A DNA stretch of 38,084 bases, from positions 1 through 38,084 of the forward strand of contig JAFDKF010000005.1 of NCBI GenBank assembly GCA_019307135.1. Reading direction: 5' to 3'. The position numbers were made by a program, and so were the translations under genes. This DNA comes from Deltaproteobacteria bacterium (GTDB lineage Bacteria > Desulfobacterota > Desulfobacteria > Desulfobacterales > C00003060). Of the stretch, positions 37,827 to 38,084 are shown piece after piece (the stretch's first letter is position 1; each line of letters begins with the position of its first letter). Under the pieces are notes generated by a model that worked only from the letters and a program-made list of their open reading frames with translations, ran no database searches and was not told the DNA's origin.

Positions 37827-38025
37827 CGGTTCCAGGTTCAGGGTTCAAGGTTCAATGGCCCAGACCTGATTGGTGAGCGTGATAGTCCCTCACGAGCGTG
37901 TCGCGCCAGGGCGGGCTTTAAACCTATGAACTTTGAACGGTGAACTTTCTTACAAGGGTTCACGGTTCCAGGTTCACGGTTTTAACCTCTGAACGTTGAA
38001 CCGCTGAACGTCTGAACCTTACTAC
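37827..38025. repeat. Word array (AGGTTCA) enclosing 64-bp repeat copy 3
   Basis: GGTTCCAGGTTCAGGGTTCA... (37829-37853) and GGTTCACGGTTCCAGGTTCA... (37964-37985) are answered by GAACTTTGAACGGTGAACTT... and CTGAACGTTGAACCGCTGAA... The TGGCCCAGACC...GGGCGGGCTTTA element (37856-37920) sits within. No gene is supported from 37780 to the window end. Confidence 0.8.
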
Positions 38026-38084
38026 TTGACGCGTCATCCTTTTCAGCCGTCGTAGCTAAAGCTACTTTGGCGAAGTCGGCTTGC

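Noticed and set aside
1..38084. tRNA, rRNA or prophage genes
   Set aside because: I scanned for tRNA T-arm-like GGTTCRANTC segments and for integrase or structural phage genes and found none convincing.

Overview
The window reads as chromosomal DNA of a dissimilatory sulfate-reducing bacterium, most likely a Desulfobacterota (former Deltaproteobacteria) member. The basis is a complete sulfate-activation and APS-reduction module: sat on the + strand, converging on qmoC, qmoB, qmoA, aprA and aprB, which are encoded on the - strand. No dsr genes, rRNA, tRNA or CRISPR array were seen.

Layout. 1-2300 is an accessory patch: an HEPN/MNT toxin-antitoxin-like pair with a duplicated operator, next to an ORF6N-type pseudogene carrying an in-frame palindromic insertion. 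2300-6200 (- strand) holds a B12-binding-type radical SAM gene, a TPR protein with a SPASM-like cysteine patch, and rnc. 6500-12400 (+) holds an ADP-forming acyl-CoA synthetase, a phosphotransacetylase-N-terminal-like/DRTGG protein, rmuC and a YkgJ-type cysteine-cluster protein. 12700-15530 (+) is a trkA-trkH potassium uptake operon. 15900-26010 is the sulfur module. 26660-31370 (+) holds a second YkgJ protein, an SDR oxidoreductase lacking the usual catalytic Lys, and a three-gene NMT1/THI5-like ABC importer. 31500-38084 holds a dGTPase-like HD protein with a small partner, a nucleoside deaminase, a third YkgJ protein, a radical SAM protein, an HsdR-N-like protein and a zinc-ribbon protein.

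How the sulfur genes work together. Sat makes APS from sulfate and ATP. AprBA reduces APS to sulfite plus AMP. QmoABC is the membrane complex thought to pass menaquinol electrons to AprBA. aprBA ends in a strong intrinsic terminator, so qmoABC is probably expressed separately or by readthrough. A 116-residue protein of unknown function shares the sat transcript, which closes with its own terminator. A Rex-like palindrome lies about 310 bp upstream of aprB.

The most unusual property is the intergenic DNA. Nearly every gap holds palindromic repeats of two kinds. The first is conserved dispersed elements: a 78-79-bp palindrome in three copies, a GGGGTCAGG-ended element in two copies, a 64-bp element in three copies, and a triply nested composite at 12402-12603. 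The second is 'word arrays', where a short word private to that locus is repeated directly and, at most loci, again as its reverse complement a little further on. At seven genes the stop codon lies inside, or directly abuts, the first word. I regard these stop-anchored arrays as the best candidate here for something undescribed. All similarity statements come from reading the sequence and from knowledge of protein families; no database search was run.
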